Assembly: GCA_002746395.1 (NCBI GenBank)
Contig: NVXA01000007.1
Coordinates: 31,426 to 40,210, forward strand
From: Paracoccaceae bacterium
Lineage (GTDB): Bacteria > Pseudomonadota > Alphaproteobacteria > Rhodobacterales > Rhodobacteraceae
DNA length: 8,785 nt
Reading direction: 5' to 3'
Shown: positions 6,083 to 8,785 of the stretch, piece after piece
Layout of the letters: each line of letters begins with the position of its first letter
Position numbering within the stretch: the stretch's first letter is position 1
Translations under genes and position numbers: made by a program
The notes under the pieces: generated by a model
Told to the model about the DNA's origin: nothing
What the model saw: the letters and a program-made list of their open reading frames with translations, nothing else
Databases searched by the model: none

Positions 6083-6994
6083 ATGTTCCCCCACCTCTCC
6101 CCCGCCTTTCAAGCCTATATCGCCCCCGCACAGGCGCGATCCCAGATATGGCGCACGGTACTGGGATTGGTGCTGATATTTGCGCTGTTCCTGCTGGCGA
6201 CCGTGCTGTTAGGCCTCGGAACCACATTCTTGGGCGAATATATCAAACCGGGCTTAGGCGTGCGCTTGATGAACGAAGTCGAAACTGGCCGCACCATTTT
6301 CTCAACCTTTGCGATGCTGGCCGTGATCTCCACAATGATACCGGCCTTGTGGCTGGTTCTAAAGTTCCTGCATAAACGCCCCTTGCACACCGTGCTTGGC
6401 CCAAGTGGCACAATCAACTGGCGGCTGTGGCGCGGTGGGGCCGCGATTATTCTGATCCTCGCCGCGATAGATGCCACAACCACGGCGCTTTCAACGGACC
6501 TGACCCAGCAAATGCCGTTGCTAAAATGGTTAACGTGGCTCGTCCCTGCGTTGATCCTGCTGTTTTTGCAAACCACCGCCGAAGAAATGGTCTTTCGCGG
6601 GTATTTGCAACAACAACTCGCCGCCCGCTTCAAAAGCCGTTGGATCTGGTGGGTGCTGCCCTCCGTTATGTTCGGCCTTGCCCACTATAACCCTGCCCTG
6701 TTTGGCAATAACACTTGGCTGATCGTCGCCGTCACCACACTGATGGGGTTGATCCTTGCCGATATAACGGCGCGATTCGGCTCCCTTTCCCCTGCAATGG
6801 GGCTGCATTTCACCAATAATATGGTGGTAATGTTGTTTATGAATTCATCGGGCCAACTCAGCGGTATGAGCTTTTATCTCTACGAAATTGACATGCGAAG
6901 CCCTGAAATGAAATCCGCCTTATTGGTCTCGCTGGCCGGAATGTTGTTTGGCTACGGAATTTTCATGCTAATCATGCGTCGACGGCGGCTCTGA
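6083..6994 (+). CDS. CPBP-family intramembrane metalloprotease (CAAX/Abi type)
   Basis: The 303-residue membrane protein has the CPBP (PF02517) signature: EEMVFR (167-172) with the paired glutamates and arginine, FGLAH (197-201), and HFTNN (242-246). In this family the Glu and His residues form the metal site of an intramembrane protease related to Rce1 and to bacteriocin-immunity proteins. Hydrophobic segments lie near residues 25-46, 73-94, 118-135, 150-165, 188-202, 211-227, 240-253 and 278-298. The substrate is unknown. The ATG at 6083 is preferred over an in-frame TTG at 6032 because GGAG (6074-6077) sits 5 bases before it, and MFPHLSPAFQAYIAPA is a plausible natural N-terminus. The gene is divergent from ilvD and 65 bp upstream of accD in the same direction; co-transcription with accD is possible but not shown. 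Confidence 0.9.
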   Translation: MFPHLSPAFQAYIAPAQARSQIWRTVLGLVLIFALFLLATVLLGLGTTFLGEYIKPGLGVRLMNEVETGRTIFSTFAMLAVISTMIPALWLVLKFLHKRPLHTVLGPSGTINWRLWRGGAAIILILAAIDATTTALSTDLTQQMPLLKWLTWLVPALILLFLQTTAEEMVFRGYLQQQLAARFKSRWIWWVLPSVMFGLAHYNPALFGNNTWLIVAVTTLMGLILADITARFGSLSPAMGLHFTNNMVVMLFMNSSGQLSGMSFYLYEIDMRSPEMKSALLVSLAGMLFGYGIFMLIMRRRRL

Positions 6995-7059
6995 CGTTGC
7001 AATCCCGTTAACAGCAGATTAATTAGGGTATTAGCGCAGCAAAAGGGGCCAACCAGCAC

Positions 7060-7959
7060 ATGAACTGGATTTCAAACTACGTCCGTCCAAAGATTAACTC
7101 AATTTTTTCCCGTCGCGAGACGCCGGATAACCTGTGGACCAAATGCCCCGAATGCGGAACCATGCTGTTCCACCGCGAACTGACGGAGGCCTTGAACACC
7201 TGCCCGTCGTGCAAGCACCACATGCATATCACGCCCCGCGCACGGTTTGAAACCATGTACGACGGCGGCCTGTTCGCCGAGGTTGAAGTCCCAGAGCCAC
7301 CCGCCGACCCGCTACATTTCAAAGACCAGAAAAAATACCCTGACCGCATTCGTGACGCGCGTAAAAAGACCAGCGAACACGACGCCATGCTGGTGGTCGA
7401 AGGCGATATGGGCCGCATGAAAGTCGTCTGCGCCGGTCAGAATTTCTCGTTCATGGGCGGTTCCATGGGGATGCACGTTGGCAACGCGATCATCGCCGCT
7501 GCCGAACGTGCTGTTCAAATTAACGCCCCGCTCGTGCTGTTTTCCGCCGCTGGTGGCGCGCGTATGCAAGAAGGCATCATGGCCCTGATGCAAATGCCCC
7601 GTTCCACCGTTGCGGTGCAAATGTTGAAAGAAGCGGGCCTGCCCTACATCGTAGTTCTAACCCACCCGACAACCGGCGGCGTTACGGCCTCCTACGCCAT
7701 GCTCGGCGATGTGCATATTGCCGAACCCAACGCCCTAATTGGCTTCGCTGGCGCGCGGGTTATCGAACAAACCATCCGCGAAAAGCTGCCCGAAGAATTC
7801 CAGCGCGCCGAATACCTGCTGGACCACGGCATCCTTGACCGCGTGGTGCATCGCAAAGACATGCGTAACGAATTGATAACCATCATTCGGATGCTGATGA
7901 AGAAAACCCCGCAGGTCCACGGCGACCTCCCCGCACCGGAAGAAAAAGCCGCAAAATGA
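7060..7959 (+). CDS. accD: Acetyl-CoA carboxylase, carboxyltransferase subunit beta (EC 2.1.3.15)
   Basis: The 299-residue protein pairs with AccA to move the carboxyl group from carboxybiotin on AccB to acetyl-CoA, making malonyl-CoA for fatty acid synthesis in the cytoplasm. A four-cysteine zinc ribbon is present: C29 and C32 (CPEC), C48 and C51 (CPSC). The crotonase-fold core follows, with FMGGSMGMHVG (131-141), SAAGGARMQEG (162-172) and THPTTGGVTASYA (201-213), whose glycines form the oxyanion pockets. Length is normal for the family. AAGGGG (7043-7048) lies 11 bases before the ATG. The 65-bp upstream gap has only a poor promoter candidate (TTAACA at 7008 and TATTAG at 7029, spacer 15), so read-through from the CPBP gene is possible. 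The stop overlaps the folC start by four bases. Confidence 0.97.
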   Translation: MNWISNYVRPKINSIFSRRETPDNLWTKCPECGTMLFHRELTEALNTCPSCKHHMHITPRARFETMYDGGLFAEVEVPEPPADPLHFKDQKKYPDRIRDARKKTSEHDAMLVVEGDMGRMKVVCAGQNFSFMGGSMGMHVGNAIIAAAERAVQINAPLVLFSAAGGARMQEGIMALMQMPRSTVAVQMLKEAGLPYIVVLTHPTTGGVTASYAMLGDVHIAEPNALIGFAGARVIEQTIREKLPEEFQRAEYLLDHGILDRVVHRKDMRNELITIIRMLMKKTPQVHGDLPAPEEKAAK

Positions 7960-8785
7960 ACAACAGCGACATTATTCTGGAGCGGATGATGTCGCTCCAC
8001 CCTAAAATCATCGACCTGACACTGGACCGTATGGTTCGGCTTCTTGACGCGCTCGGAAACCCCGAAAAGCACCTGCCACCCGTGATCCACCTCGCAGGCA
8101 CCAACGGCAAAGGTTCCACCCAAGCCATGATCCGCGCAGGGTTGGAGGCCGACGGCGACCGCGTCCACGCCTACACCTCGCCCCACCTCGCCCGCTTTCA
8201 CGAACGCATCCGGCTGGCTGGCGAGTTGATATCCGAAGACGCCTTAACCGAAATTCTGGACGAATGCGTCGCGGCCAATGACGGCATCACCATCACCTAT
8301 TTCGAAATCACTACCTGCGCCGCCCTGCTGGCATTCTCGCGCACAGACGCCGAATACACCCTGCTGGAAACCGGCCTTGGCGGACGGCTAGATGCCACCA
8401 ACGTGGTCGAGGTTCCCCGCCTCTGCGTAATCACCCCGATCAGCATCGACCACACGCAGTACCTTGGTGAAACCATCGAAGAAATCGCCGCCGAAAAAGC
8501 CGGCATCCTGAAACGTGGCGTCTATTGCGTCGTCGGCCCACAGGAAGACGCCGCATTGGAAGTGATCGAGGCCAAAGCCGCCGAAGTCGGTGCCGCCCTT
8601 CTGGTTCACGGCCAACAATGGCAAGTCTGGGAAGAAAACGGGCGGCTTGTTTATCAAGACGAAAACGGCCTGCTAGACCTGCCCCTACCCAACCTGATCG
8701 GCGCGCACCAAGTCCAAAACGCCGGCGCCGCCATCGCCACCTTGCGCGCCTTGGGCAAAAACGAGGCCGCCTGCGAGGCCGCAAT
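7956..8785 (+). CDS. folC: Bifunctional folylpolyglutamate synthase / dihydrofolate synthase, 5' part (runs off the window)
   Basis: The frame is open from the ATG at 7956 to the window end, giving the first 276 residues of a protein that normally has about 420-450. FolC adds glutamate to dihydropteroate (making dihydrofolate) and to tetrahydrofolates, using ATP. Visible Mur-ligase-type motifs are the P-loop AGTNGKGS (47-54), TSPHLARFHERIR (74-86), ETGLGGRLDATN (138-149), ISIDHTQYLG (162-171), AAEKAGILK (178-186), whose lysine K181 is the likely carbamylated residue, and LIGAHQVQNA (247-256). The start overlaps the accD stop as ATGA, a layout that implies translational coupling; no separate strong ribosome binding site is needed. 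An accD-folC pair is common in proteobacteria. Nothing in the visible part is broken or missing. Confidence 0.95.
   Translation, partial: MNNSDIILERMMSLHPKIIDLTLDRMVRLLDALGNPEKHLPPVIHLAGTNGKGSTQAMIRAGLEADGDRVHAYTSPHLARFHERIRLAGELISEDALTEILDECVAANDGITITYFEITTCAALLAFSRTDAEYTLLETGLGGRLDATNVVEVPRLCVITPISIDHTQYLGETIEEIAAEKAGILKRGVYCVVGPQEDAALEVIEAKAAEVGAALLVHGQQWQVWEENGRLVYQDENGLLDLPLPNLIGAHQVQNAGAAIATLRALGKNEAACEAA

Overview
This window looks like chromosomal DNA from an alphaproteobacterium, most likely a marine Rhodobacterales (Roseobacter-type) species. The inference rests on a DUF6478-type protein with its ARLN..HGPNTEQ motif (a family I associate with Rhodobacterales), on the accD-folC gene pair, and on the protein sequences of the ilvD, CPBP and DUF2799 genes. 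Base and codon use look even across the window. I see no insertion sequence, phage gene, tRNA, rRNA or CRISPR array.

Layout, left to right. (1) Positions 1-315 carry the 3' part of a Nudix hydrolase on the + strand. (2) Positions 304-1041 (-) encode a PAP2-type membrane phosphatase whose tail overlaps the Nudix tail. (3) A 140-bp divergent gap leads to a small DUF2799 lipoprotein (1182-1724, +). (4) This meets, tail to tail with interlocked stop codons, an MltB-type lytic transglycosylase (1721-2905, -). (5) A tight minus-strand cluster follows, transcribed from 5960 leftwards: ilvD (dihydroxy-acid dehydratase), an uncharacterised lipoprotein and a DUF6478-type protein. Its members overlap by 14 and 4 bases. 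The transglycosylase gene lies 67 bp further downstream and could be read from the same transcript. (6) A 122-bp divergent gap with an 8-6-8 perfect dyad beside the ilvD ribosome binding site separates ilvD from a CPBP (CAAX-type) membrane metalloprotease (6083-6994, +). (7) accD (7060-7959, +) and folC (7956 to the window end, +) overlap by four bases.

The functions are mainly housekeeping: branched-chain amino acid synthesis (IlvD), the first committed step of fatty acid synthesis (AccD), folate polyglutamylation (FolC), and envelope maintenance (PAP2 phosphatase, lytic transglycosylase, two lipoproteins, a membrane protease). I found no convincing new multi-gene system. The points most worth a second look are the dyad at the ilvD leader, the coupling of ilvD to two uncharacterised genes, and a PAP2 phosphatase with Glu in place of the usual motif-2 His.
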